Source of the DNA: a virus
IMG/VR virus record: IMGVR_UViG_3300009130_002028
Location: 1 to 33,774 of that record
DNA length: 33,774 nt
Direction: 5' to 3' (one strand)
Shown: in pieces, positions 15,662-22,702 of the stretch
How positions within the stretch are numbered: the first letter of the stretch is position 1
Layout: the number at the start of each line of letters is the position of its first letter
Notes under the pieces: generated by a model
Databases searched by the model: none
Seen by the model: only the letters and a program-made list of their open reading frames with translations
Told to the model about the DNA's origin: nothing
Program-made: the position numbers and the translations under genes

Positions 15662-15858
15662 TGGAGCCATCAACCATGATCGCCGAACGACGATCCAGCG
15701 ATGTCCCGCCCGGCTGCGAATGTCCGTGCTGCGGAGAACGCGACGCGGACCGGCTGGTCTGGCAGGACGACTTTGAAACCGTCCGCTGCGTGAACTGCGG
15801 GCATCTTTACGAACCCGATGCGGAGTACGAATACGATGACGACGACAACGCAGATTGA
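15661..15858 (+). CDS. Small zinc-ribbon protein
   Basis: The ATG at 15661 overlaps the stop of the HARE-HTH gene; a second ATG at 15676 is possible. The 65-residue product has two cysteine pairs, C-E-C-P-C-C around residues 19-24 and C-V-N-C around 43-46, followed by GHLYEPDAEYEYDDDDNAD. That makes a compact zinc ribbon with a strongly acidic tail. Acidic-tailed zinc ribbons often bind nucleic-acid enzymes or RNA polymerase. Coupling to the lysine-rich HARE-HTH gene hints at a basic/acidic partner pair, which is an inference. Confidence 0.78.
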   Translation: MEPSTMIAERRSSDVPPGCECPCCGERDADRLVWQDDFETVRCVNCGHLYEPDAEYEYDDDDNAD

Positions 15859-16021
15859 AATGGCGGACGCCATTCGCGACGTGACCACCGCCATGCAGAC
15901 GGCGCTGGACGAGGGCCGGCGATCCACTCGCATCGACGCCTGGGATCTGGTCGAGGCCCTCCTGGCAATCGCCGACCGCCTCGACCCACCCGTTCCCGCC
16001 AGCGACGAGCCCGGCAACTGA
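15836..16021 (+). CDS. Small helical protein, unknown function
   Basis: I chose the ATG at 15836, which has GGAG about ten bases upstream and overlaps the acidic end of the zinc-ribbon gene. Alternatives are an ATG at 15818 and one at 15860, neither with a better site. The product has 61 residues (MTTTTQIEMADAIRDVTTAM), mostly one or two helices (IEMADAIRDVTTAMQTALDE and DAWDLVEALLAIADRL) and a disordered proline-rich end. I recognise no family. It is the last gene before two stacked hairpins, the second of which is an intrinsic terminator. Confidence 0.65.
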   Translation: MTTTTQIEMADAIRDVTTAMQTALDEGRRSTRIDAWDLVEALLAIADRLDPPVPASDEPGN

Positions 16022-16028
16022 CCGCCCG

Positions 16029-16078
16029 ACGCGCTCCGTAGCGCGTGACGCCCCACGTTCGCGACGTCGGGGCGTTTT
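16029..16078 (+). terminator. Tandem hairpins with intrinsic terminator
   Basis: The first hairpin (16029-16046) is a perfect 7-bp stem, ACGCGCT and AGCGCGT with loop CCGT. The second (16048-16075) pairs ACGCCCC-ACGT with ACGT-C-GGGGCGT around a short TCGCG loop, with a single bulged C, and runs into TTTT. It ends the rightward cassette 21 bp before the convergent stop of the DUF1937 gene. It lacks a T-run on the other strand, so it acts mainly rightward. Confidence 0.85.
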
Positions 16079-16098
16079 CTCGTTGGTCCGTAGATTGG

Positions 16099-16479
16099 TC
16101 AGAACCCGCCCTCCGTGGCCACAGGCGCCAACACGGGCGAACCGTCCGCAACGTCGTCGACCGGAACCAGATACCGCACCGGCTTGCCATGTTCCTCTGC
16201 GATCCGGATTTCTGCCTGCACGCCGGCGCTGCTTTCCCAGCCATTGAGTGTCAGCACAACAACTTCGTCACAGCGCGACAGATGCTCGCGGTCGAATCGC
16301 TCCCACCACGGCCACTCGATCGGTAGTCCTTCCGCCACCAACGGGTGACCGTAAACGATCGGCGCGAAGACGACGTGCCCTTGCCGCATGAGCGAGGCTG
16401 TCGCGCGACAGGCCGCACGGAATCGTTTCGTCCGAACACCGGCGTCGGCATGTGTGTAGGGGCTGGCCAAGTAGATCAT
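16099..16479 (-). CDS. DUF1937 / nucleoside deoxyribosyltransferase-like protein
   Basis: The ATG at 16479 overlaps the stop of the methyltransferase fusion (ATGA). The 126-residue product begins MIYLASPYTHADAGVRTKRF and contains GHVVFAPIVYGHPLV, WWERFDREHLSRCDEVVVLT, LNGWESSAGVQAEIRIAEEH and GKPVRYLVP. These are the landmarks of DUF1937, related to nucleoside 2-deoxyribosyltransferases: the ASPYTH start and the S-x-G-x-x-x-E-x-x-x-A end are conserved. Members may hydrolyse or modify nucleotides. It is the last gene of the replication operon and pairs with a DNA-modifying enzyme, which suggests nucleotide metabolism. The longer frame to 16764 is a shadow. Confidence 0.85.
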   Translation of the reverse strand: MIYLASPYTHADAGVRTKRFRAACRATASLMRQGHVVFAPIVYGHPLVAEGLPIEWPWWERFDREHLSRCDEVVVLTLNGWESSAGVQAEIRIAEEHGKPVRYLVPVDDVADGSPVLAPVATEGGF

Positions 16480-17798
16480 GCTGGCACATCCTGTGCTGGA
16501 ACTGCCGCGATCCGCTCGGCTTTCCGCCCCGTGAAGTCTTCCCAGCGTTTCACGATCACGTCGGCATACAGGCAATCGAGTTCCATCAGGAACGCTTTGC
16601 GTCCGGTTTGCTCTGCGGCCATGAGAGTGCTGCCAGAGCCACCGAACAGGTCGAGCACGTTCTCGCCGGTTCGCGATGAGTACTGCATGGCCCGCACGGC
16701 GAGTTCGACCGGCTTCTCGGTCAGGTGAATCATCGACTGCGGATTGACCTTCTTGACCGCCCACAGGTCAGTGGCGTTGTTCGGACCGAAGAACTGATGT
16801 GCTGCACCTTCCCGCCATCCATAGAAGCACCACTCGTGCGCGCCCATGTAATCTTTGCGGGTCAGTACGGGATGCTGCTTGTCCCAGATGATCGCCTGTG
16901 AGAAGTACAGACCATGCTTCTTCAGGAACGGCGGGTAGTTGGCACAGTTCGCATAGCCGCCCCAGATATAGAACGCCCGACCAGGCTCAAGCACTCGCGC
17001 CGCGTTTCCGAACCACGCGTCGAGCAGCCGGTCGAACTCTTCGTCGGACACGAAGTCGTTTGCCAGCGGACGATCTTTGGCACGCAACTTCTTCTGCGTC
17101 GGCTTGGCTTTCCCCGGATGCCGTTCAACATCCAGCTTCTGGTGATGCTTCGCGCCCTCGAACGAGGACAGGCCGGCCGCGATCGCGTTGTTCGATCGTG
17201 GCTCTACCTTCACGTTGTACGGCGGATCGGTATTCACCAAGTGAATCGGCTGACCGTCGAGCAGCCGATCCACGTCGGCTGGCTTCGAGCTGTCCGCACA
17301 CAGCAATCGATGATCACCGAGGATCCAAAGATCGCCGGGTTGTGTGATGGCTTCATCCGGTGGTTCCGGAACAGCGTCCGGATCGGTGAGCCCTTCCTTC
17401 ACACCTGGGTCGAGCAGCTTCGCGAGGTCATCTTCCGCAAAGCCAAGCATGCCGAGGTCGAAGTCCATTTCGCCGAGCTGAGACAGTTCGATGGGCAGCA
17501 GGTCGAAATCCCACTCGGCAATCTCGCCCGTGCGGTTATCGGCCAGGCGGTAAGCCTTCACCTGCGTCGGTGACAGCTCCTTCGCCACATGGACCGGCAC
17601 CTTCTCCAGCCCCAGCTTCTGAGCCGCCTTGAACCTCGTGTGGCCGACGATAATCACGCCGTCCTCATCCACGACAATCGGTTGCCGGAAGCCGAACTCC
17701 TGAATGCTCCGCACGACGGCTTCAACCGCCCCATCATTGATCCGCGGGTTCTGCTCGTACGGTTTGACGTCTGCCAGTTTCCGCTGCTCGATTCTCAT
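16476..17798 (-). CDS. ParB-N domain-DNA methyltransferase fusion
   Basis: I chose the ATG at 17798 (MRIEQRKLADVKPYEQNPRI) with GGAG seven bases upstream, giving 440 residues. Residues 1-90 are a ParB/Srx-type N-terminal domain, with G52-H-T-R55 in VIIVGHTRFKAA. Residues about 155-430 are an amino-methyltransferase of the beta type: DPPY at 191-194 (catalytic, before the SAM site) and FGGSGS at 385-390 (SAM binding). It should methylate adenine N6 or cytosine N4 in phage DNA. The target-recognition part (about 200-265) is long and basic. Phage genomes often carry such fusions to evade restriction. The gene starts after the 284-bp repeat region, which may control it. Confidence 0.92.
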   Translation of the reverse strand: MRIEQRKLADVKPYEQNPRINDGAVEAVVRSIQEFGFRQPIVVDEDGVIIVGHTRFKAAQKLGLEKVPVHVAKELSPTQVKAYRLADNRTGEIAEWDFDLLPIELSQLGEMDFDLGMLGFAEDDLAKLLDPGVKEGLTDPDAVPEPPDEAITQPGDLWILGDHRLLCADSSKPADVDRLLDGQPIHLVNTDPPYNVKVEPRSNNAIAAGLSSFEGAKHHQKLDVERHPGKAKPTQKKLRAKDRPLANDFVSDEEFDRLLDAWFGNAARVLEPGRAFYIWGGYANCANYPPFLKKHGLYFSQAIIWDKQHPVLTRKDYMGAHEWCFYGWREGAAHQFFGPNNATDLWAVKKVNPQSMIHLTEKPVELAVRAMQYSSRTGENVLDLFGGSGSTLMAAEQTGRKAFLMELDCLYADVIVKRWEDFTGRKAERIAAVPAQDVPA

Positions 17799-18081
17799 GA
17801 TCTGACTCCGTTCAGACTTCGGACACACAAAACAAACTGTCCTCAATAGCGCCGCTGTTCCCGCGGGGATCACCTGATGAGGATCCGGAGGAAGTACCTA
17901 TACATACATAGAGAAGAGAGACTTCTTCGTAGTTATTAGTAGCCACCCTGTTCTTCTCCTCCCGTGTGTGTGAGACACACACAGGGCGCGCATAACGTCG
18001 AAGAAGTGTTTGTCGAAGACATAGGCGGTTGCGAAAAACGACGAAGAAGTCCTGTGTCACTGGAAGGGTGGATGCGAATAA
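17799..18081. promoter_or_regulatory. Non-coding region: candidate origin or operator between primase and methyltransferase
   Basis: No open reading frame here looks real. The region contains the repeat array described separately, a strong hairpin at 17961-17986 (CCC-GTGTGTGT-GAG-ACACACAC-A-GGG) and an AT-rich stretch around 17895-17912 (ATACATACATAG) that stands out against the GC-rich surroundings. It separates two leftward genes, so it must at least hold the leader of the methyltransferase gene. Iterated boxes plus an AT-rich stretch is how many phage and plasmid replication origins look, and the adjacent gene encodes a primase. Confidence 0.6.
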
Positions 18082-18094
18082 CTACGAAGAAGCC
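17920..18094. repeat. Four iteron-like boxes, three with an exact 43-bp period
   Basis: On the plus strand the box reads CGMAWAA-N3-CGAAGAA, two 7-bp half-sites spaced by ten bases, that is, one DNA turn. Copies are at 17989-18005, 18032-18048 and 18075-18091, each exactly 43 bp from the next. A fourth copy is in inverse orientation at 17923-17939. A GG-N2 stretch also tends to precede each box. The first and last copies form a perfect 16-bp inverted repeat (17922-17937 and 18077-18092), extended to 29 bp with five mismatches. The spacer sequences differ, so this is not a simple tandem duplication. The rightmost copy overlaps the primase stop codon. Confidence 0.85.
17961..17986. repeat. Hairpin (GTGTGTGT/ACACACAC)
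   Basis: An 8-bp perfect stem with loop GAG is extended by CCC and GGG with one unpaired A. It lies between the inverted box and the three direct boxes of the array. There is no T-run on either side, so it is not an intrinsic terminator. Confidence 0.75.
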
Positions 18095-20211
18095 TCCCCG
18101 GCGTGGATGGACGCGACGTACCGCGAACGCGGAGCGCCGCCGGTCTGTTCTTTCTGTTCAACGACATCGCCGCAGAGCAGCAGCGTTTCGAGAACTTCCG
18201 ATCGCTCGCGGGTCGTGAAGGCTCGCGTGCGGCTGTAAAGCTCGGAGCGAGTCACGCCGACTTCACCCGCGTCGCTTATCAGACGCAGCACCCGTTTGCG
18301 TTTGGCATCGAAAGGGTTCTCCGCGACCCACTGACTGGCGAGGTAGACGAGTCGCTCGGTGAGGTAACGGCTGAGATCGCATGCCCACACGGCATCGGCT
18401 TCGTCGATCTCAGGAGATTCGCGAGCCCGACTGCAGCACCGGATCAGAGCCAGCTTGCGGGCCTTCTCGGTCGCTCGTGTCCACAGCGTGCCAAGCGGAT
18501 CGCCTAGTTCGAGTTGCGTCTGCTCGGCAACATCGTCCAGCGCATCGAACGCGGCAGAGGCGGCTGGACTGGCTGCGATTGTTCTCGGCGACGGATTTTC
18601 GGCGGCGAGGTTTCCACCCGGCTGGTACTCAATCCACCAGTGGGCAAAGTCGACGAGGTCGTCCGGCACGAATTGAATCACTGGTCGCTGTCTCGGTGCG
18701 CGATCACTCGACGACTCGAAGATCATGACGCGGGACAGGAAACCATCGGTGACGTTCTCAGCGGTCAGACCTTCGTACAGAGACTGCGGCACGGTGGTTC
18801 CGTAGACGCAGGCGTGCGGCTGATGAATGACCTTGTTGCGACGAGCATCGGCGTAGGCGTCACCCACATAGACCGTCGCCGAACTGGTGAAGAGCTTCAT
18901 CAGGTTCGTCGCGATGTGATACAGGTGTGGCGATCGCCCAGGCTCGACGAGCGTGCGCAGCAGGCGTCCGATCTCATCGAGCTGAAAGAGGATCGCCGGC
19001 TGCTGCTCGACGGCCGTGATGAGACCGGCATGGCTCGCCAACCCTTCCGGCCCGGCCATCTCCGGCGCACCGGCGAGGAACAGGATCTCCTTGTTGACCT
19101 GCCGGGCGCGTTCCTTGCCACCACCGGACGGGCAGACGCCGAGGCAGTACACGTTGGTCCGCGTGTTGGTGTCGTCGCACACCTTGCGACCGGTCAATGT
19201 TCCCATGAGTGCGATCGCCGCTCCGAGTGCCAGCACGGGTTGCGGCCGGAATGCCGTGGCAACCATGAACGCTGCCAGGTCGCCGACGAAGCCCGGCACG
19301 CTGAGCAGTCGATTGGGAAACGGTCCGGGATCGGGTGGTCCGTCGGCACGCGGCGGCGCGTACATCTGGGCCCAGTGGTTCTCGATCCGTGCGACCGTGA
19401 TCTGGTCGGGCTGGTAGCGACCGACACTGTCGGCGATGCGCTCGACTTCGGGGGAGTCCAGTGGTGGTGAACACCGCTCGGCATTTGCCCGCTCCAGCGC
19501 GGCAAGGATTTCACTACGGGACATTCCCGCGCGGCGCATCGTGCCCGCCAGTTTCGCCAGAGTGGCGTTTCGCTGACCGGCCGGAATCGCGTTGGCACCT
19601 GGCGAACCGGACGCGACACGAGCGGCCGTGGGCGACGACGTTCGCGGACTGGTGGCACGGGCCGGCTTCGCTTTTGATCGTGGCGTCGCCAGTTCGTCGA
19701 GCTGCTCGATCAGCCACTGCGGTGACTCAGACAGTTCCGCGGGCGGGACATCGAGTTCCAGTCCATCGGCCCAGCGATACGCCTTGCCGCCTGAGAGCAT
19801 CGACGGCGGCACAACGATGTAACCGCCGTCGGCCCGCGTATCGACTTTGTCGGCCAGCCGGCCAGCCGTGTTTCTCCACAGCCGTTCGTGGGGCTGCCGG
19901 AAGATGTGCTGTCGGCCTCCATTGGCCGTATGAGAAAGCGGCGCAGCATCCAGATCGGCAAAGCGGTCTGGCTCGTCGACAAGCCAGGTGCTTCCGGCAT
20001 CGACGTCGATCACCACAAGCCCGTGGGTCGCGATGCCGATGTTCGCGTTCGGACGCTGCTGCCACCACTGCTCGATCTGAGCCGCATCGGTCGTGGCATC
20101 GCGGTTGCCGCGTTTCGTCAGCGGTGTCTTGCGTCCCGGCGCGCACGGAAACACCGGGTAGCCGAGTTCGGCATACCTCAGCGCCGCCATGCAGAGTGCA
20201 GTCCGTTGCAC
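18082..20211 (-). CDS. Prim-pol/DUF3987-like replication protein
   Basis: The 709-residue protein starts at a GTG (20211); an ATG at 20190 is an alternative. Residues 1-170 are a bifunctional primase-polymerase domain with YPVFPCAPGRKTPL, the metal-binding pair in GLVVIDVDAG (D69, D71) and GGRQHIF (H102). Residues 285-600 are a DUF3987-like helicase/ATPase. Its P-loop is GVCPSGGGKERAR, with a glutamate where serine or threonine is normal. The acidic B motif is FQLDEIGRLL, and later parts include GTTVPQSLYEGLTAENVTDG and FLSRVMIFES. It probably primes and unwinds DNA at the phage origin. A C-terminal winged helix (VTRSELYSRTRAF and following) may bind DNA; the coding end falls inside the repeat array. 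Confidence 0.9.
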   Translation of the reverse strand: MQRTALCMAALRYAELGYPVFPCAPGRKTPLTKRGNRDATTDAAQIEQWWQQRPNANIGIATHGLVVIDVDAGSTWLVDEPDRFADLDAAPLSHTANGGRQHIFRQPHERLWRNTAGRLADKVDTRADGGYIVVPPSMLSGGKAYRWADGLELDVPPAELSESPQWLIEQLDELATPRSKAKPARATSPRTSSPTAARVASGSPGANAIPAGQRNATLAKLAGTMRRAGMSRSEILAALERANAERCSPPLDSPEVERIADSVGRYQPDQITVARIENHWAQMYAPPRADGPPDPGPFPNRLLSVPGFVGDLAAFMVATAFRPQPVLALGAAIALMGTLTGRKVCDDTNTRTNVYCLGVCPSGGGKERARQVNKEILFLAGAPEMAGPEGLASHAGLITAVEQQPAILFQLDEIGRLLRTLVEPGRSPHLYHIATNLMKLFTSSATVYVGDAYADARRNKVIHQPHACVYGTTVPQSLYEGLTAENVTDGFLSRVMIFESSSDRAPRQRPVIQFVPDDLVDFAHWWIEYQPGGNLAAENPSPRTIAASPAASAAFDALDDVAEQTQLELGDPLGTLWTRATEKARKLALIRCCSRARESPEIDEADAVWACDLSRYLTERLVYLASQWVAENPFDAKRKRVLRLISDAGEVGVTRSELYSRTRAFTTRERSEVLETLLLCGDVVEQKEQTGGAPRSRYVASIHAGEASS

Positions 20212-20213
20212 GT

Positions 20214-21896
20214 TCAGAAAGGCACCTCGTCGTCATCAAAGCTCGGAACACAGAAGACGGCTTCGGGCACCTCGCCGAGTTCGTAGCCGATGATCCGGTC
20301 GTACTTCTCACCAGCGACGTTCCGGACGGTGATCGCTTCAGTCGGGGCAACTCCGCCAGCATTGGCAATGTCGACGGCTTCCTGTGCCGTGGACGGCATG
20401 GCATCAGGCGAACGGCGTTTCCACCACTGCTCGGCCTTCCATCGCGCGTAGCCGGTGTGTTCGAAGCAGATCCATTCCGACTGCCAGTGATCGAGCCCCA
20501 GTCGGTACTCCACCCGCATGGTTCGTGGAGCGCCCTCGTCGGCATCACGTTTGAAATGGACGCTGTAACGGATGTCCTGCACGTCGTAGCGGACGTCGGT
20601 TGTTTCTCCGGACAGCACGCCCGCCGAACTGGCTTTCGCTTCGTGCTTCTTCCGGTCGGCTGGAGGAAACTCGTATTCGCAGTCCGGGCAGATGCTGTAT
20701 CCCGCTGCCACCAGGGATCGGCACTCCGGGCACATCTTCACTGGCGCGGAACCGTCGCTGTCCGTCGGTCGGGCTTCCACGACGATCTGGTCGATCGGCC
20801 CATGACGTTCGATGTTCCCGCCGAAGTCGAGAATCAGGCAGTCCTGCTTTCCGGGATACAATCGGAACCCGCGACCGCACATCTGGACGAGCAGACCGGG
20901 CGACATGGTCGGTCGAAGCAGTACGACGCAGTCGATGCAGGGTGAATCGAAACCGATCGTCAGCAGATCGGAGTTCGCCAGGAACTTCAGCGGCCTGCGA
21001 TCGAAGAGATCCCCCGATTCGTCACGGCGAAACCGGGCCAGTGTCTCGTCGCGCTCGCGAGCTGGCGTTTTGCCACAGACGAACCCGCATTCGACACCCC
21101 GACTTTCCAGCACACTCTGTACGTGCTTCCCGTGATGAACGCCCGCCGTGAAGATCAGCACGGACTGGCGATCGGCCGTCAGTTGCAGGATCTCATCGCA
21201 GGCTGCATCGACGAGTCCGTCATCATCCATCAGCCGTTCGACTTCCTCGGCGACGAACTCGCCGGCGCGTATGTGGAGTCCGGTCGTGTCGACCTGCGCC
21301 GTACCGGCTTTCGAGATCAGCGGACTGAGATACTCATCACGGATCAGTTCCCGGATGCCGACTTCGTAGCAGACGGCGTTCAGGAAATGCTCGGTAGAGC
21401 AGATCGGGCCGGAGTCCAGCCGGTACGGCGTCGCCGTCAGGCCGATCGTGCGCAGATGCGGATTGACGATGGATGCCTCGGTCAGGAACTGGCGATACAT
21501 GCCTTCGCCGTCTCTCGGAATCAGATGGCACTCATCGACGAGCACAAGGTCGAACGGATCGAACTCGCACGCCCGCTTGCAGACGCTCTGAATCCCGGCC
21601 ACGAGCACTGGTGTGTTGGTATCGCGGCGTTTCAGTCCCGCCGAGTACAGCCCCACCTGCAGATCAGGACACAGCCGGCGAATCTTGTCGGCGTTCTGCT
21701 CGAGCAGTTCGCGGCGATGGGCGAGGATCAGAACGCGACCGGCCCACTGTTGAACAGCGTCCGTCGCGATCTGCGCGATGCACCAGCTCTTGCCCGAACC
21801 GGTCGGCAGGACGACGACCGGGTTGTCATCGCGCGTCCGCAGGTGCTGGTACACCGCATCGACGGCTTCGCGCTGGTAGGGACGCAGAGCGGACAT
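20214..21896 (-). CDS. SF2 DEAD/DEAH-box helicase with zinc finger
   Basis: The 560-residue protein has LRPYQREAV (Q-motif) at the start, Walker A LPTGSGKS at 30-37, DECH at 121-124 and TATP at 154-157. Further motifs are VLIFTAGV (motif IV region), LLTIGFDSPCID (motif V) and LVQMCGRGFRLYPGK (motif VI). A four-cysteine zinc ribbon (C-P-E-C and C-P-D-C, about 388-406) follows, then a distinct C-terminal domain. This architecture is known from phage recombination/replication helicases in the UvsW/RecG-like area. The gene sits between RusA and the primase and shares their operon. The start ATG at 21896 is one base from the RusA stop. Confidence 0.92.
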   Translation of the reverse strand: MSALRPYQREAVDAVYQHLRTRDDNPVVVLPTGSGKSWCIAQIATDAVQQWAGRVLILAHRRELLEQNADKIRRLCPDLQVGLYSAGLKRRDTNTPVLVAGIQSVCKRACEFDPFDLVLVDECHLIPRDGEGMYRQFLTEASIVNPHLRTIGLTATPYRLDSGPICSTEHFLNAVCYEVGIRELIRDEYLSPLISKAGTAQVDTTGLHIRAGEFVAEEVERLMDDDGLVDAACDEILQLTADRQSVLIFTAGVHHGKHVQSVLESRGVECGFVCGKTPARERDETLARFRRDESGDLFDRRPLKFLANSDLLTIGFDSPCIDCVVLLRPTMSPGLLVQMCGRGFRLYPGKQDCLILDFGGNIERHGPIDQIVVEARPTDSDGSAPVKMCPECRSLVAAGYSICPDCEYEFPPADRKKHEAKASSAGVLSGETTDVRYDVQDIRYSVHFKRDADEGAPRTMRVEYRLGLDHWQSEWICFEHTGYARWKAEQWWKRRSPDAMPSTAQEAVDIANAGGVAPTEAITVRNVAGEKYDRIIGYELGEVPEAVFCVPSFDDDEVPF

Positions 21897-22241
21897 TCAC
21901 ACCTCAATGATCTGCACGAGCGTTTGACCGCCCTGAACGGGGTCGGCCTTCTTGATTCGCAGGTCGACGATCTGGCTGTCGTCGATGTAGACGCCACCGT
22001 GCTGAAGAGCATCGAGCAGGGCCTTGGCGATGTTGTCGATATCGCGTCGCCGACGGTCAGGTGGCGACGCTACGATCAGCACTTCGAGTTCTTCGGTCAG
22101 AGTCAGAATGGGCATGTCCGCGAGGATCGCCAGCACGGTTTCCCGAAACCGACGACCCTCGCGACTGATCAACGTGCGTGGTCCGACCCGTCGCCAGTAG
22201 TGATTGATCGACGGCGGCCACGGCAGTTCGAGTTCGATCAT
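21897..22241 (-). CDS. rusA: RusA-type Holliday junction resolvase
   Basis: The ATG at 22241 overlaps the stop of the DUF669 gene (ATGA) and gives 114 residues; the frame from 22256 is longer but starts inside that gene. The RusA fold is visible: MIELELPWPPSINHYWRR at the start, then R-R-D67-I-D69-N (metal site), and GGVYIDDSQIVDLRIKK with D88. These correspond to D70, D72 and D91 of E. coli RusA, so the catalytic triad is intact. It resolves Holliday junctions during phage recombination, in a block with a Sak4-type ATPase and an SF2 helicase. Confidence 0.93.
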   Translation of the reverse strand: MIELELPWPPSINHYWRRVGPRTLISREGRRFRETVLAILADMPILTLTEELEVLIVASPPDRRRRDIDNIAKALLDALQHGGVYIDDSQIVDLRIKKADPVQGGQTLVQIIEV

Positions 22242-22702
22242 GAGGCACGGCTCCACGGAGGCGAATTCGTGGACGTCGCGGCCTCAGCGGCAGCGACCGG
22301 AGCCGACTCTTTCTTTGAGTAGCCTTTGATCTCGTTCGTGATCTCACCTGTGTCATCGCGCCGCTTGCAACGCACATGGATCACCAGCGGCAAATTGTGC
22401 AGCTCCATCGAGTCCTTCGGAGCCATGACGCCGACCGCACGACAGATCGCCGACAGTTCCGCTTTCGCAATCGCAACAGCGGTCGCGTTCGGGTTGTCGA
22501 GATTCAGCCGCGCCCACAGGAAGCGGTTGGCGTGCGGACCGTCAATGACATGAAACGTGAGCTGCAGATACTGCCCGGTGCCGGACTTCGTCTCCTTGAA
22601 CTCCGACTCGGTGATCACGGCCGCATACTTGCCGGCGGGGATCGGTTCGAAATCGGTCGTTGGTTCCACTTCGTTCGCGTCGAATCCTGTGAGGTTAGCC
22701 AT
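22238..22702 (-). CDS. DUF669 family protein (candidate ssDNA-binding)
   Basis: The 154-residue product starts MANLTGFDANEVEPTTDFEP at the ATG at 22702, which follows AGGAG and overlaps the end of the ATPase gene by 8 bp. Landmarks of DUF669 are PIPAGKYAAVITESEFKETK, GTGQYLQLTFHVIDGPHANR, FLWARLNLDNPNATAVAIAK and AELSAICRAVGV. The final segment (GYSKKESAPVAAAEAATSTN) is a disordered tail. DUF669 genes sit beside phage recombinases and are thought to act as an SSB-like partner. The longer frame running to 22963 is an overlap artefact. Confidence 0.9.
   Translation of the reverse strand: MANLTGFDANEVEPTTDFEPIPAGKYAAVITESEFKETKSGTGQYLQLTFHVIDGPHANRFLWARLNLDNPNATAVAIAKAELSAICRAVGVMAPKDSMELHNLPLVIHVRCKRRDDTGEITNEIKGYSKKESAPVAAAEAATSTNSPPWSRAS

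Noticed and set aside
14543-15673. A 376-residue minus-strand frame opposite the accessory cassette
   Set aside because: It would pass through an intrinsic terminator and is antisense to the HARE-HTH gene. No domain is visible, and the plus-strand genes have ribosome binding sites and sensible proteins.
17812-18060. An 82-residue minus-strand frame in the non-coding region
   Set aside because: It consists of the repeat boxes and hairpin translated in one frame. The recurrent NNYEE peptide in both directions is simply the inverted repeat, so it is not a real gene.
17920-18094. CRISPR array
   Set aside because: The units are only about 17-20 bp, spacers are 23-26 bp, one copy is inverted, and there are no cas genes in the window. 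Regulatory boxes or iterons fit better.
19461-20945. A 494-residue frame on the plus strand
   Set aside because: It lies antisense to the prim-pol and helicase genes, whose protein motifs are intact. The product is rich in arginine and shows no domain, as expected for a mirror frame in GC-rich coding DNA.
21123-22322. A 399-residue frame on the plus strand
   Set aside because: It is antisense to the helicase, RusA and DUF669 genes. No recognisable motif, and its length comes from the high GC content.
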